From positions 434,001 to 498,000 of the forward strand of contig JAYRWE010000094.1 of assembly GCA_041918175.1 (NCBI GenBank): a DNA stretch of 64,000 nt. Direction: 5' to 3'. How positions within the stretch are numbered: position 1 is the first letter of the stretch; every line of letters starts with the position of its first letter. Position numbers and translations under genes: made by a program. This DNA is from JABWAN01 sp041918175 (lineage in GTDB: Bacteria > Zhuqueibacterota > Zhuqueibacteria > Zhuqueibacterales > Zhuqueibacteraceae). Positions 16,423 through 25,644 of this stretch are shown piece by piece. Under the pieces are notes generated by a model. It was given only the letters and a program-made list of their open reading frames with translations, did no database searches and was not told where the DNA came from.

Positions 16423-17466
16423 TTACTGCGCAGCGAGTTCTTGACGAAGCGTTTCCCAATCAACCGTTGTCAGCGCGCGGGCAATGAGGGCGTCGATGCG
16501 CTTCACGTCTTGTAGCGCACCAATCGCACTCGCGAGTTCTTCCGGCGCGGGTCCGAGCTTTTGCGTGAGGATCAACAACAGCGTTTCTTTCTTACCCATC
16601 AACTCGCCTTCGATCTTTCCTTCAATCTTGCCTTGGGCTTTGCCTTTGCTCAAACCTTGATTGTACTTCGTTTCGAGCAAGGCCTGATTGTCCCAAATCC
16701 GCCTCCAACTCAACTCATACTGCCATTGCTCCTCGGGTTTGAGCTTCGCCAATTCCGCAATACGAAAGGCTTTTTGAAAAACGATCTCGCCCTTGAAAAT
16801 CGCGGGAATGTGTTCGAGGCTGGGCAGGTACTTGAGAAAGTAAAGCCACTTGTTGAGATGAAGCTCCAAGCCATACTCCGGCTTGCTATCGTCGAACAGC
16901 GGCAGTTCGATGGTGACGAACTTCAGCTTGTCGTAAAACTGCCGGTGCGGCGGCTCGTCGTTGCGCAGACTGTGCCGGTTCACGGCTTTCGTGCTGTTGT
17001 CCAAAGCATAGGCTAAAATGGCGATGCAATACACCGCGCTCAACTCGTAGTTCCAGCCCTTCGCGCGCGTCTTGTCGCCATACTCCGGCCGCGACTCGCG
17101 AATAAAAGAGCCGGACGTTTCCCTTTCCGGCGGAGCAAAAGAAAAGAGCCTGCCCTTCTTGGCTTGCGCGACGATGGGAAACGTGGAGTAATAAAGCATG
17201 CGATCCTTCATCCAAGCGACATAGTTCTTTTGCATCTCCACGATGAAGTGATTGCCTTCAACGTCTCGACAAAAGATGTCGTAGATGCCGCTGCGCTCGC
17301 CGTCGCTTTCGGGAAGCTGCTCTCGGTTCAAGAAACGAATGTCGAGCAGCGGCGTTTGCAACTCCAGCACATCGGTGATGAAGCTCATAATGATGTCGCG
17401 GTTGGCTTCTTCGCCGAAGATTTTTTTGAAACCGAAGTCCGTGGTCGGATCGAGGTAACGTGACAT
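16423..17466 (-). CDS. Rpn family / PD-(D/E)XK nuclease-type transposase-like protein
   Basis: A 347-residue protein of the recombination-promoting nuclease family. The start RYLDPTTDFGFKKIFGEE is the family signature. The catalytic core appears as GIYDIFC...HFIVEMQKN, giving Asp and Glu-x-Gln. A C-terminal Lys/Gly/Glu-rich linker (SKGKAQGKIEGKIEGELMGK) and a small helical end are typical. Relatives cause RecA-independent recombination and are abundant in these genomes, often mislabelled as transposases. AAAGGGG lies 8 bases before the ATG. Confidence 0.88.
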   Translation of the reverse strand: MSRYLDPTTDFGFKKIFGEEANRDIIMSFITDVLELQTPLLDIRFLNREQLPESDGERSGIYDIFCRDVEGNHFIVEMQKNYVAWMKDRMLYYSTFPIVAQAKKGRLFSFAPPERETSGSFIRESRPEYGDKTRAKGWNYELSAVYCIAILAYALDNSTKAVNRHSLRNDEPPHRQFYDKLKFVTIELPLFDDSKPEYGLELHLNKWLYFLKYLPSLEHIPAIFKGEIVFQKAFRIAELAKLKPEEQWQYELSWRRIWDNQALLETKYNQGLSKGKAQGKIEGKIEGELMGKKETLLLILTQKLGPAPEELASAIGALQDVKRIDALIARALTTVDWETLRQELAAQ

Positions 17467-17504
17467 GTGAAGCCCCTTTCTTGGTGCAAAATAGTTTACA
17501 GGCG

Positions 17505-17582
17505 TTGCGCCTCCAACGGCTTGGCCGTTGGATTTTCGCGCATCACAACTTTACTAAACTTTCAAAGTTTAGTAAAGTTCTT
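17505..17582. repeat. Two adjacent palindromes
   Basis: CCAACGGCTTGGCCGTTGG at 17513-17531 is followed by a near-perfect palindrome with 16-bp arms, AACTTTACTAAACTTT and AAAGTTTAGTAAAGTT, at 17547-17579 around one central base. A T-run follows on the plus strand. It lies between two minus-strand genes. It could act as a terminator, but reads best as intergenic repeats. Confidence 0.65.
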
Positions 17583-17583
17583 T

Positions 17584-18201
17584 TTAACCATCCAGCTCAT
17601 ACGCGATTTTCAGCCAGCGTTTCACTTCTTCATCAATATCTTCCAACGCACTGATCGCAAAGCAATGCGTGATGCGGTCGCCCGTCGCGAGCCCGCCGGT
17701 GTCTTTCAATCGCTTCGAAAGTTTTTGCTTCACGCCTTTGAGCGCTAAACCGAAATCGATGCGCGTGCGCGTCGCGGGTTTGATTTGCACGAACACATGA
17801 TTGCGATACAGCGGCACCATGGTTTCGCACGGGCACACTTTCACGTCGTCTGCGAGCGACAAACCAAGCTCAACGAGCGCATCGTGCAACGGGCGCAGCG
17901 CAGGCTTGGCGGCATACATGTTTTCGACATAGCCAGACGCGGCTTTGAGATAGGCTGCGCCATCCGTGTCTTCCGCGCCCTTGCCTTCCGCACGCGCGGC
18001 GATCATCGCGACCGTGGTGCCGCCGAGTTGGTATTCCTTCTTCAACCAATCGCGCCGCTCCTTCTCCCCTTTCGGCCCGGATTTCTTGATGAGTCGCACC
18101 CACTCATCAATCGACTTGCCGGTCTTCTCGGGCAGATTGTTGATGATGGCTTGCGCATAGGCGACCGAAGGATGAACGCTGTAGAGTGATTTGCGCGGCA
18201 T
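17584..18201 (-). CDS. DUF4287 and DUF5655 domain protein
   Basis: A 205-residue soluble protein. The N-terminal half fits DUF4287 (YAQAIINNLPEKTGKSIDEW and EYQLGGTTVAMIAARAEGKG). The C-terminal half fits DUF5655 (LHDALVELG, VCPCETMVPLYRNHVFVQIK, RIDFGLALKG). The two domains commonly occur together; no activity is known to me. The ATG at 18201 has GGAG 9 bases upstream and is preferred to one five codons earlier. It ends 116 bases from the Rpn gene and starts 20 bases after the cytochrome stop, so it may be the downstream gene of that transcript. Confidence 0.85.
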   Translation of the reverse strand: MPRKSLYSVHPSVAYAQAIINNLPEKTGKSIDEWVRLIKKSGPKGEKERRDWLKKEYQLGGTTVAMIAARAEGKGAEDTDGAAYLKAASGYVENMYAAKPALRPLHDALVELGLSLADDVKVCPCETMVPLYRNHVFVQIKPATRTRIDFGLALKGVKQKLSKRLKDTGGLATGDRITHCFAISALEDIDEEVKRWLKIAYELDG

Positions 18202-18221
18202 GGCTCGTGTCTCCAATCGTT

Positions 18222-20285
18222 TTAGAAGCGTTGTTCGTTTTTCACGATTTGCTCCAACATGCTTTTGAGGCGCGCGTTGTTTGGCTCGATTTCAAGGCCA
18301 CGGCGCACATATTTTTTCGCGGCGCCATACTCTCCCTGCAAAGAATAAACGAAAGCTAAATTGCCGTATGCCGGAAGAAATCGTGGATCGCGCGCGAGCA
18401 CTTGCGCAAAATAGTCCACGCTCTCGGCATAATTGCCTTCCGCCATCGCGCACGTGCCCAAGTTATTCAGCGTGACCACCTCATCCGGATCGTATTGCAA
18501 TGCGCGCAAGAAGTGCTGCTTTGCAGTGACGAGATCATTCTTTCTCTGCGCGAAAAATTCGCCGAGCGCGTTGTGTGCGGGCGTGTAGCTCGGCTGCGCC
18601 TTTAGTGCCCGCTCGAAACATTCGAATGCAGCAGGGCCATTTTCTTTTTGTTGATAAAGCTTGCCGAGTTGTGTGAGCGCCGGCGCATTGTCGGGCCAAA
18701 GTTGCAAAGCGGTTTGATAAGCCGTGATCGCTTCTTCAACTTTGCCCAAACGGTTTAAGGTCTTGGCCGTCTCAAAAAATGCGAGCGCGTTTTGCGGCGC
18801 GCGTTTACTCAGCGTGCGAAACTCTTGCAGTGCGGCTTCCAATTCATTGCGATACGAATAGGCCAGCCCAAGATGATAGCGCCCGGACTCGTGCTCGGGA
18901 TACTTTTGCAAACCTTCCTGCAGCAACGCCACGGCGCGATTGAAATACGTTTGCTCCTTGCGCGAAACTTCGAAGTAGCGCAAATACGCAATGCCAAGCC
19001 GAACCTTTGCCGCTTCGTCTTCTTCCCCAAAAAAATCTTTGAGCGCAATCGCCGTATCCGTGTGCGCAGGCTGCGTTGCAAATGGCGCTTTCTGAATCCA
19101 ATGGTCCGTGAAATTCACATGCACCACGTCGGAGGTGTTGCCTTGGGGCATGTGGCACGCGATGCAATCGCTGCCGGCTTTGTGTTGTTGCTGAACACTG
19201 AGCGTCGCGAGGTCGTGGCAACTCACGCACGCATTGTTGAAAGAATCGCGCGCTGTGGTTTTCACGGATTGATGCGGGTTGTGGCAAGAGATGCAAACCA
19301 GTTTGCCGTTACTTTTGATGAAACATGCACTCAGAGCCAACCGCTCGCCGTGACTCGCAACGCGAAAATCACCGAGCGGCGAATTTTCTAACACATAAAC
19401 CGAGCGCACCGCCTGCAGGCGCATGCCCGGACGAAAATCATTTTCGCTTTTGCCTTCTTTGAGAAGGCGCACTTCACCCTGCAAATGACATTGATAGCAG
19501 ACATCCATTTGCAACGCCGGCGACAAACGTCGCGGATTGACAATCGTGCGATCCATGCTCGCGCGCGTTGAGTCGGTAAATTTGGTTTGATAGCGCGCAG
19601 CAACGTGCAACTCGCCCGGGCCGTGGCAACGCTCGCAGCCGATGCCGTGCGGCACTTCGCTGTAACGATTGCCGGAGTGCGGCACATATTCCGCATAGCC
19701 ATTGTGGCAACTCATGCAACCGGCAACCACTGGGCGCGAAAAACGCGAGTTCGCGATGGCATAGCCGGGACTCATGCCCCAACTTTTTTTCTGCGCATAC
19801 CACGTGAGCGGCATTTCATAAAGAAAGCCGTTCTCGCTCGTGAGGTAGGTGCGCGCGTGATTGCCGGAGCCGATCACGTAATCAACCTTGCGCGTCAACT
19901 CGTGCGTGCGCTCGCCTTTTTCATTCAAACGATATTCGCGCTGATAAAGCGTATCGCCCTGCGTGAAAGCTTCATAATAAAAATTCGAACGCGCTTCGTA
20001 AACGGGATTGCTCGTAGAGAGAGCCTCGATGCGTGGCGCCGACGCGAGTGGATAAAACGAACGGCCCATGCCGGTTTGTTTGAAGCTCTTGAAAATTTCG
20101 GAATGGCAGAGTGCACAATCATCGTCGCCGACGTATTGTACTTGGGGAGCGAGATTCAAGAAAGCGATTGGCTCGGCAGACGCAATGTTTGCGGGTGTGC
20201 GGCGCTCTTTTTCTTTTTGATCGCACGCGCAAAGCGCAAGCGTTAGCACGGCGATAGCAAGAAAAATTTTCACAGCTCTGCTCAT
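18222..20285 (-). CDS. Heptahaem cytochrome c lipoprotein with TPR domain
   Basis: A 687-residue envelope protein. The signal sequence ends LTLALCAC, a lipobox. The N-terminal ~400 residues have seven CxxCH haem sites in order: CALCH, CMSCH, CERCH, CYQCH, CISCH, CVSCH and CIACH. Many free His residues could be distal ligands. The C-terminal ~250 residues are TPRs (AITAYQTALQLWPDNAPALT, HFLRALQYDPDEVVTLNNLG). Electron transfer with TPR-mediated docking is inferred. The frame is open 16 codons further up, but that part overlaps a truncated BRO-type gene. The ATG at 20285 gives a clean signal peptide. It heads a region of FG-GAP and TPR proteins. Confidence 0.9.
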   Translation of the reverse strand: MSRAVKIFLAIAVLTLALCACDQKEKERRTPANIASAEPIAFLNLAPQVQYVGDDDCALCHSEIFKSFKQTGMGRSFYPLASAPRIEALSTSNPVYEARSNFYYEAFTQGDTLYQREYRLNEKGERTHELTRKVDYVIGSGNHARTYLTSENGFLYEMPLTWYAQKKSWGMSPGYAIANSRFSRPVVAGCMSCHNGYAEYVPHSGNRYSEVPHGIGCERCHGPGELHVAARYQTKFTDSTRASMDRTIVNPRRLSPALQMDVCYQCHLQGEVRLLKEGKSENDFRPGMRLQAVRSVYVLENSPLGDFRVASHGERLALSACFIKSNGKLVCISCHNPHQSVKTTARDSFNNACVSCHDLATLSVQQQHKAGSDCIACHMPQGNTSDVVHVNFTDHWIQKAPFATQPAHTDTAIALKDFFGEEDEAAKVRLGIAYLRYFEVSRKEQTYFNRAVALLQEGLQKYPEHESGRYHLGLAYSYRNELEAALQEFRTLSKRAPQNALAFFETAKTLNRLGKVEEAITAYQTALQLWPDNAPALTQLGKLYQQKENGPAAFECFERALKAQPSYTPAHNALGEFFAQRKNDLVTAKQHFLRALQYDPDEVVTLNNLGTCAMAEGNYAESVDYFAQVLARDPRFLPAYGNLAFVYSLQGEYGAAKKYVRRGLEIEPNNARLKSMLEQIVKNEQRF

Positions 20286-20566
20286 GAGGGAATGGATTGA
20301 ATGATACGCAAAAGCCCTTCGACATTCGCGCATTGCACCTGCCTTCTTTTTCCATCAGCGGCGGTCATTCCAACTAGGGTACAAATTGTACCCCAGTTGA
20401 AATTCAACTCCGGATCGCGCTGCCGCATTCTTTTAATGTACTGCTTGACATCCATACTATCCGTCAAAGCTTCCACCACATCCGCGACCGAGAAATACCA
20501 CTTCTGATCGGCCTCATTCCATGCGGAGCGATTTTTTTTGCTTTCAAAAATTTTGATATTGCTCAT
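20282..20566 (-). pseudogene. Truncated BRO-N / phage antirepressor-like protein
   Basis: A 94-residue frame with the BRO-N start SNIKIFESKK..RSAWNE, then WYFSVADVVEALTDS and the conserved LLRIIQSIPS. Full members are usually about 200-300 residues and continue beyond this proline-rich motif. Here a stop follows at once, and the cytochrome ATG overlaps it. It looks like a remnant whose 3' part was lost when the cytochrome gene was joined. Its AAAGGAG-like site (GGAGGGCAAAG) is intact, so it may still be translated and couple into the cytochrome start. Confidence 0.7.
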
Positions 20567-20716
20567 CTTTGCCCTCCGTTTTTGGTTGAGGTGAAATTAT
20601 TTTGCTGCGCCGCAGCCCGTCGTGTGCGGGCGAAACGTGCGTGATGAGTGACAGAACTCTTGAGATGAACAAAAGCGGTTGGAGCTTTGTTTTATCCAAA
20701 CTGGTTTAACCTTCAT

Positions 20717-20797
20717 AAAAAAAATCTCCAACGAAAAGATTAAGGCCGACGGATATTTTTATCCGCCGACCTCGATCTGAGCGTTGGAGAAAAAAAT
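20717..20797 (-). terminator. Hairpin terminator after the FG-GAP gene
   Basis: CTCCAACG at 20726-20733 pairs with CGTTGGAG at 20782-20789. An inner arm GGCCGACGGAT pairs with ATCCGCCGACC. Read on the minus strand it ends in a run of eight T after the stem, right after the stop at 20805. A-run/T-run on both sides makes it bidirectional. A related hairpin lies at 51537-51603. Confidence 0.7.
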
Positions 20798-20804
20798 TAA
20801 AACT

Positions 20805-22553
20805 TCATCTATTCAACGCCACTGCTTCTTGCTTCGCAAACTCTTTCAACTCGCCTTCGCCTTCAACCAACAACAGCTCGCGATTCGCGGCGACGTTGTG
20901 AAAGCGATCCACGCGGCCGCTGGGCCAATACACGAGCAGTGAGTCGGCTTGCGTGCTCGCGCCGAGGCCGAACGTTGCGACTTTTTCCAAGCTGGCGAGA
21001 AAACTTGAGCCGGTGCGGATGCAGCGCTCCATGCGCAGCGTATCAACTTTCGCGACGAAACGCGTGCCGATGCCGTCGCGATTCGTTTTCGTGCCTTGCA
21101 CGCGCAGCCGCAAATAATGATTGCCGTTGCTCAATTCATTGCGCCACAAATGCACCGGGCCGCCGTTCTCTGTGATGAGCACATCGAGATCGCCGTCGCG
21201 ATCATAATCCGCGTAAGCCGTGCCGCGCCCGACGAGGGGCTGCTGCAACACGCCGCCAACCTTCGGCGCTTCATCGGAAAAAAAGCCGTTGCCGTCATTC
21301 AAAAAAAGATGCGGCGGCTCGCGATACGTGATGCCGTCCTGCGTAATCTCGATGTCTTCTTGCACGTGCCCGTTCGCGGTGAAGAGATCAAGGTCGCCGT
21401 CGAGATCGACATCAAACAAAAAAAGGCCAAACGTGAGCGTCATCAAACTCGGGCGACCGATCTTCGAAGCCGCGGCGCGATCGGTGAAAAGATCGTTGCC
21501 GCTATAGCGATATACGCCGATCATCTCTTTCGAGAAATTTCCGATGAAGATCGTCTCCGCCTCGGTGTTGTCAATCACGCCCACGTCGATGCCCATGCCC
21601 GCACGCGCGCGGCCGTTTTCATCATAAGCCACACCGCTGTACGCCGCGAGTTCTTCAAACGTGCCGTTGCCTTTGTTCTTATAAAGAAGATTGCGCTGCG
21701 TGTCGTTCGCAACGACCAAATCCGGCCAGCCATCGCGATTGAAATCACACTCGGCAATGCCCAAAGTTTTGCCGGGCGATTGCGCAAAGCCCGCGGCCTC
21801 GGTTTGATCCGTGAACGTGCCGTCGCCATTGTTGTGATAATATCTGCCGGGCACGCCTTTGTAAAGTTCAGGCGTACAATAGCTCTTCGTTTTGCCGTCG
21901 AGCGTACACCACAAATCTTTTTCCGGGGACCAAGCAACGTAATTGCCGACATACAAATCAAGATGGCCATCTTTATCCGCGTCGAAAAAAATCGCGGAGC
22001 TGCTCCACGTCGGTTCGCCCGCGACGTTTGCGTTTTTTCCAACTTCAACGAAAGTGCTGCCCTCGTTGCGCAACAGCAAGTTGCTTTGCAAAGTGGTGAA
22101 ATAAAAATCTTGATCGCCGTCGTTGTCATAATCCGCTACGGCAATGCCGAAACCATATTCGGCGATTTTACCCAAACCGGCTTCGTTGGTTTTGTTTGAA
22201 AAAGAACCGTCGCCGTTATTGCGATAAAGCCACAGCGCCTGCGCGGGCTGCGCTTTTTCTTTGGCCCATCGCCCGCCGCCCACGAGCAAAACATCCTGCC
22301 AACCATCGCCATCGTAATCAATGAATCCGCCGCCCGACCCCATCGACTCCGGAAACCACTTGTCGCCAACCGCGCCCGTGACGTGGCGGAACTCGCCGAG
22401 GCCCGCGCTTGCGGTCACGTCGGTGAAGCTGAGTGCGACGCCGCTTGCGGCTTGCGTTTTTTGCTGCTCGACCTTTTCGGCGCGATTGCAGCCGAGCGCG
22501 AGCACAATGAATAAGAGCGCGCAGATGACTACCCCACACGAAAGGGAGGTCAC
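20805..22553 (-). CDS. FG-GAP / ASPIC-UnbV (CRTAC1-like) lipoprotein
   Basis: A 582-residue secreted protein. It starts at GTG 22553, where GAGGAGGGG sits 6 bases upstream, with a signal sequence ending VLALGC (lipobox). A start further up would run through the hairpin repeat at 22571. The body has FG-GAP/VCBS blades with calcium-type loops: DYDGDGWQDVLL, DYDNDGDQDFYF, DADKDGHLDLYV, DVDLDGDLDLF and DYDRDGDLDVL. The C-terminus has the ASPIC/UnbV signature (RDGIGTR, GSSFLASLEK, FGLG, VYWPSG). A beta-propeller adhesion or scaffold role is inferred. Paralogues are at 22760-24601 and 33974-35791, the latter with the same block order. Confidence 0.9.
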   Translation of the reverse strand: MTSLSCGVVICALLFIVLALGCNRAEKVEQQKTQAASGVALSFTDVTASAGLGEFRHVTGAVGDKWFPESMGSGGGFIDYDGDGWQDVLLVGGGRWAKEKAQPAQALWLYRNNGDGSFSNKTNEAGLGKIAEYGFGIAVADYDNDGDQDFYFTTLQSNLLLRNEGSTFVEVGKNANVAGEPTWSSSAIFFDADKDGHLDLYVGNYVAWSPEKDLWCTLDGKTKSYCTPELYKGVPGRYYHNNGDGTFTDQTEAAGFAQSPGKTLGIAECDFNRDGWPDLVVANDTQRNLLYKNKGNGTFEELAAYSGVAYDENGRARAGMGIDVGVIDNTEAETIFIGNFSKEMIGVYRYSGNDLFTDRAAASKIGRPSLMTLTFGLFLFDVDLDGDLDLFTANGHVQEDIEITQDGITYREPPHLFLNDGNGFFSDEAPKVGGVLQQPLVGRGTAYADYDRDGDLDVLITENGGPVHLWRNELSNGNHYLRLRVQGTKTNRDGIGTRFVAKVDTLRMERCIRTGSSFLASLEKVATFGLGASTQADSLLVYWPSGRVDRFHNVAANRELLLVEGEGELKEFAKQEAVALNR

Positions 22554-22570
22554 GCTTTCCCCTCCTCGAA

Positions 22571-22643
22571 TGTCATTCTGCAAGAATCTTTTTATGTGCT
22601 GGAGATGCTTTCGAGCGCTTAAAAAGATTCCTCCTGAATGACA
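22571..22643. repeat. Family D hairpin, second copy
   Basis: TGTCATTCTGCAAGAATC pairs with GATTCCTCCTGAATGACA across a loop containing GTGCTGGAGATG. It matches 8003-8075 and sits 18 bases upstream of the GTG start of the FG-GAP lipoprotein. Confidence 0.7.
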
Positions 22644-22759
22644 AGTAAATGGGGATGCAGTGCAAACAAAAATCTTTCGCGTCAGCGATGTTATCAGCGA
22701 CACTCCCCGCAATGGGGCAATGGTCGAATCATTCATCAATTCCATTCGTCTGCTCACCT

Positions 22760-24601
22760 TCACTGAATTAAAACCATTTTTTTGATTTCCGATTGCACGC
22801 GCGCTTGCGCGCTCGTGACCGTGAGTTGATAAAAATAAACGCCGGAAGCCACGCGCATGCCGCCTTCATCTTTGCCGTCCCAGCTTATCGCATGTGCACC
22901 GGCTTCTTGTGTGTTGGTTTGATAAAAGCGAATGAGCTGACCCGCGGCGTTGAAAAGGCGCAACATCACCTCGCCGCGAGAAGGCAACTCATAACTGATT
23001 TTTGTTGAGGGGTTAAACGGGTTGGGAAAATTTTGCGAGAGAGAAAAGCTTTTGGGCAGATTCGAAGCGTTGCCCGCCACCGCATTGGAGCGCTCCGGCT
23101 CAATGATCGTGTGGATTTGATTGACGCCGAGATTCGTCACCTCCTGCTTGATGCCCGAGGGCCAATACACGAGCACTTTGTTAACCTGCGTCGCGTTGCG
23201 AATGCCGAACTCCAGTTCGAGCGGGTGCATCGAAGCATAGCTCGAACCCGCGCGCACTTCATCGATCTGCTTCATGTTTGCGGCAAACACTTCCACGCGC
23301 GCGCCGACTGCGCTGCGATTGCTCTTCGTGCCGACAAGATTGAGCACAACCCAATTCGCGCCGCTGCCTTTGTTGAGCAGGAGCTTGCTCTTCCCGCGCG
23401 CGCCGCACACGAAGAACACATCAACATAACCGTCGCGATTGAAGTCCGCAGCCACACTACCGCGGCCTTCACCTTTAAATTCGCCGCCCATGAATCCGCC
23501 CATGCGTGTGAATGTACCGTTGCCGTTGTTGTTATAAAAAACGTTCGGCTTCTCGCGCGGCAAGATCATCATCGGGCCATTGATGACGTACAAATCTTTG
23601 TCGCCGTCGTTGTCGTAGTCCATGAAATTCACGCCCCAGCCCACGCCGTCATTGTCGATGCCCACTTGCGTGGCAACGTTCGCAAACGTTCCGTCACCGT
23701 TGTTACGCAGGAGCGGATCGTGATAGTAATCGCCGATGTAAATATCGAAATCGCCGTCGTTGTCATAATCGGCAATGTCGAGGCCCATGCCGTCGGTCTT
23801 GAACAGTTTCGCGCTCATAGAAATATCCGTGAACGTGCCGTTGCGCTCGTTGCGAAACAGATGGTCAATGGTGTATTCATCCACAACATACAAATCCTGA
23901 TCGCCGTCGAGATCATAATCAAAAAAGCTCACGCCGAGCGAGCGGCCCATCACCGCGGTTTGCGTGGCTGCGGTGACATCGGTGAAAGTGAGGTTCCCGT
24001 TGTTGCGATAGAAGACGCTGCTGTATGTGTTGGTGGAATAGTTGATGACGTAAAGATCGAGCCAGCCGTCGTGATCATAATCCGCAAACGCGGCGCTGAT
24101 GCCGGGCTTGTTATCCGCCACGCCCGCGGCTTCAGCAATGTCAATGAAGTTCGCTGCGCCGTCATTGAGGTAGAGCCGATTCTTGCCGAGCGAGTTGACG
24201 AGGAAGAGATCGAGATCGCCGTCGTTATCAATATCGCCGGCCACTGCGCCGATGCTCATCTGCTCATCGGCAACGCCCGCAGCCTTCGCTTTCTCAACAA
24301 AAACGCCGTTGCCTTGATTGATATAGAGCAGATTGGGCTTGCCTTGCCCATTGACGACGTAAAGATCGAGCCAACCGTCATTGTTGAAATCACCGCACGC
24401 CGCGCCACCCCCGTAGAGTTGGCCGACGTATTGATGGTCGATCTGCGCCTGCGTGGTGGCGTCGGTGAAAATGCTCTGTGCGTGAATGTTTTGGAGTGGA
24501 GTAATCATGAAGAGGGCGAGCAGATAAACAAACCAAACGCAATGACGGCTCGCTTGCGAGTGCAAAGAAGATAACACGGCGGTAGAAAGAAGCGACTTCA
24601 T
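22760..24601 (-). CDS. FG-GAP repeat protein with T9SS C-terminal sorting domain
   Basis: A 613-residue secreted protein. The signal peptide ends near NIHAQ. Many VCBS/FG-GAP calcium loops follow: DFNNDGWLDLYV, DIDNDGDLDLFL, DYDHDGWLDLYV, DYDLDGDQDLYV, DYDNDGDFDIYI and DFNRDGYVDVFF. ASPIC/UnbV-type sequence (NRSAVGARVEV, AGSSYASMHPLELEFG, VYWPSG) precedes a C-terminal module of ~85 residues starting SLSQNFPNPFNPSTKISYEL and ending KKMVLIQ. That module is the type A sorting domain for type IX secretion, so the protein is surface-attached or released. GAGGTGA precedes the ATG. It is a paralogue of the preceding gene with an added export module. Confidence 0.92.
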   Translation of the reverse strand: MKSLLSTAVLSSLHSQASRHCVWFVYLLALFMITPLQNIHAQSIFTDATTQAQIDHQYVGQLYGGGAACGDFNNDGWLDLYVVNGQGKPNLLYINQGNGVFVEKAKAAGVADEQMSIGAVAGDIDNDGDLDLFLVNSLGKNRLYLNDGAANFIDIAEAAGVADNKPGISAAFADYDHDGWLDLYVINYSTNTYSSVFYRNNGNLTFTDVTAATQTAVMGRSLGVSFFDYDLDGDQDLYVVDEYTIDHLFRNERNGTFTDISMSAKLFKTDGMGLDIADYDNDGDFDIYIGDYYHDPLLRNNGDGTFANVATQVGIDNDGVGWGVNFMDYDNDGDKDLYVINGPMMILPREKPNVFYNNNGNGTFTRMGGFMGGEFKGEGRGSVAADFNRDGYVDVFFVCGARGKSKLLLNKGSGANWVVLNLVGTKSNRSAVGARVEVFAANMKQIDEVRAGSSYASMHPLELEFGIRNATQVNKVLVYWPSGIKQEVTNLGVNQIHTIIEPERSNAVAGNASNLPKSFSLSQNFPNPFNPSTKISYELPSRGEVMLRLFNAAGQLIRFYQTNTQEAGAHAISWDGKDEGGMRVASGVYFYQLTVTSAQARVQSEIKKMVLIQ

Positions 24602-24768
24602 CCATTCACCTCAATCTTTGAGCTTCGAAACAAAACGCCTGCATGCGGATCAGGCCGGAGAGATTAAAGCGGTGAGACAAGACGGTGCATGACAGCCAAA
24701 CGGTGTGCGATGTGACTTTGGCAGAACAATCCCCAAAATTTCGCGCGTGGAAAAAGTGTGTTGTACGG

Positions 24769-25605
24769 CTAGTTGAGCGGCATCATAAACTTTTCCAACT
24801 CGGCTTCCAGTTGTTGCACGAGAGCACTCAATTCTTCGTGCGATTTGGCGAGCAGCAAATCATGCGGGCTAACAGGATATCTCAAAACTTTTTGGGCAGT
24901 TCGAATTCTTCCGATCAATTCGCCTTTGGACAAACCTTGCGACAGGCCGGTGTCTACACCTCTTCCATAAATCTGTTTGCCGGCGGTCGTCTGCTCAAGC
25001 GGGGTAAGATGTAACATGGTGTTGATCTCCTCTGCTGACAAATCGGTAAATTTTTGCGCGATGACGTTGATAAGCAACTCTTCCAAATGTTTCTCGCGAC
25101 TCTCGTTTAAATTGAGCGCCTTGATTTCGGTTTTCCAGCGCGGAACAGCTTCGGCCAATTCTTCGCGCGTCTTCAATGTCAACGGCATCAGCGGCGTCAA
25201 CGTGCCAGTGGCGCTGCCGAGGTTCTTCAAACAGTCGATGAGGTTCGCGCGAATCAAGCGGCACGGCGGAAGGCAGGTCAAGCCAAACTCGCCGGGATCG
25301 TAGCTTTCATCTAAAAACAAAACGACGGCGATGAAGGGCGTGTCGTCCTCTCTTTGCTCGTAAAAAATACAGATTTCACGATACAATTTCCAATAGATTT
25401 TCCGCTCGGGATAGCCTTGCACTTCGAGAAAGAGGTGCGGGCCAATGCCGTCGAGCCTGCGAAAGAAGCCGTCGAAACGCTTCTCCGTGGCTTTGACCGT
25501 GATGCTTTCAAAGCCGTACTCGCCTTCAAGCTTGATCTGCACGAGCCGCGATAAGCACGAAGGATCGAAGCGGAAAAGCTCGTAGAAGATGGGATCGGTT
25601 TGCAT
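24769..25605 (-). CDS. DUF2887 family, Rpn-type PD-(D/E)XK nuclease relative
   Basis: A 278-residue protein beginning MQTDPIFYELFRFDPSCLSR, the usual DUF2887 opening. The core KATEKRFDGFF...GPHLFLEVQGY shows the Asp and Glu-x-Gln of the PD-(D/E)XK fold. The C-terminal part (SQGLSKGELIGRIRTAQKVL) resembles the tail of the Rpn protein at 16423-17466. Relatives are annotated as Rpn-family or putative transposases. It lies alone between secreted-protein genes. Confidence 0.85.
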   Translation of the reverse strand: MQTDPIFYELFRFDPSCLSRLVQIKLEGEYGFESITVKATEKRFDGFFRRLDGIGPHLFLEVQGYPERKIYWKLYREICIFYEQREDDTPFIAVVLFLDESYDPGEFGLTCLPPCRLIRANLIDCLKNLGSATGTLTPLMPLTLKTREELAEAVPRWKTEIKALNLNESREKHLEELLINVIAQKFTDLSAEEINTMLHLTPLEQTTAGKQIYGRGVDTGLSQGLSKGELIGRIRTAQKVLRYPVSPHDLLLAKSHEELSALVQQLEAELEKFMMPLN

Positions 25606-25644
25606 GGGTGTGTGCCCTCGGTAAAGTAAACCCGGAAGAGGTTG

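Noticed and set aside
16371..16463. A longer start for the creatininase gene
   Set aside because: It would overlap the Rpn gene by 41 bases, lacks a ribosome-binding site, and adds Arg/Ser-rich residues absent from the family.
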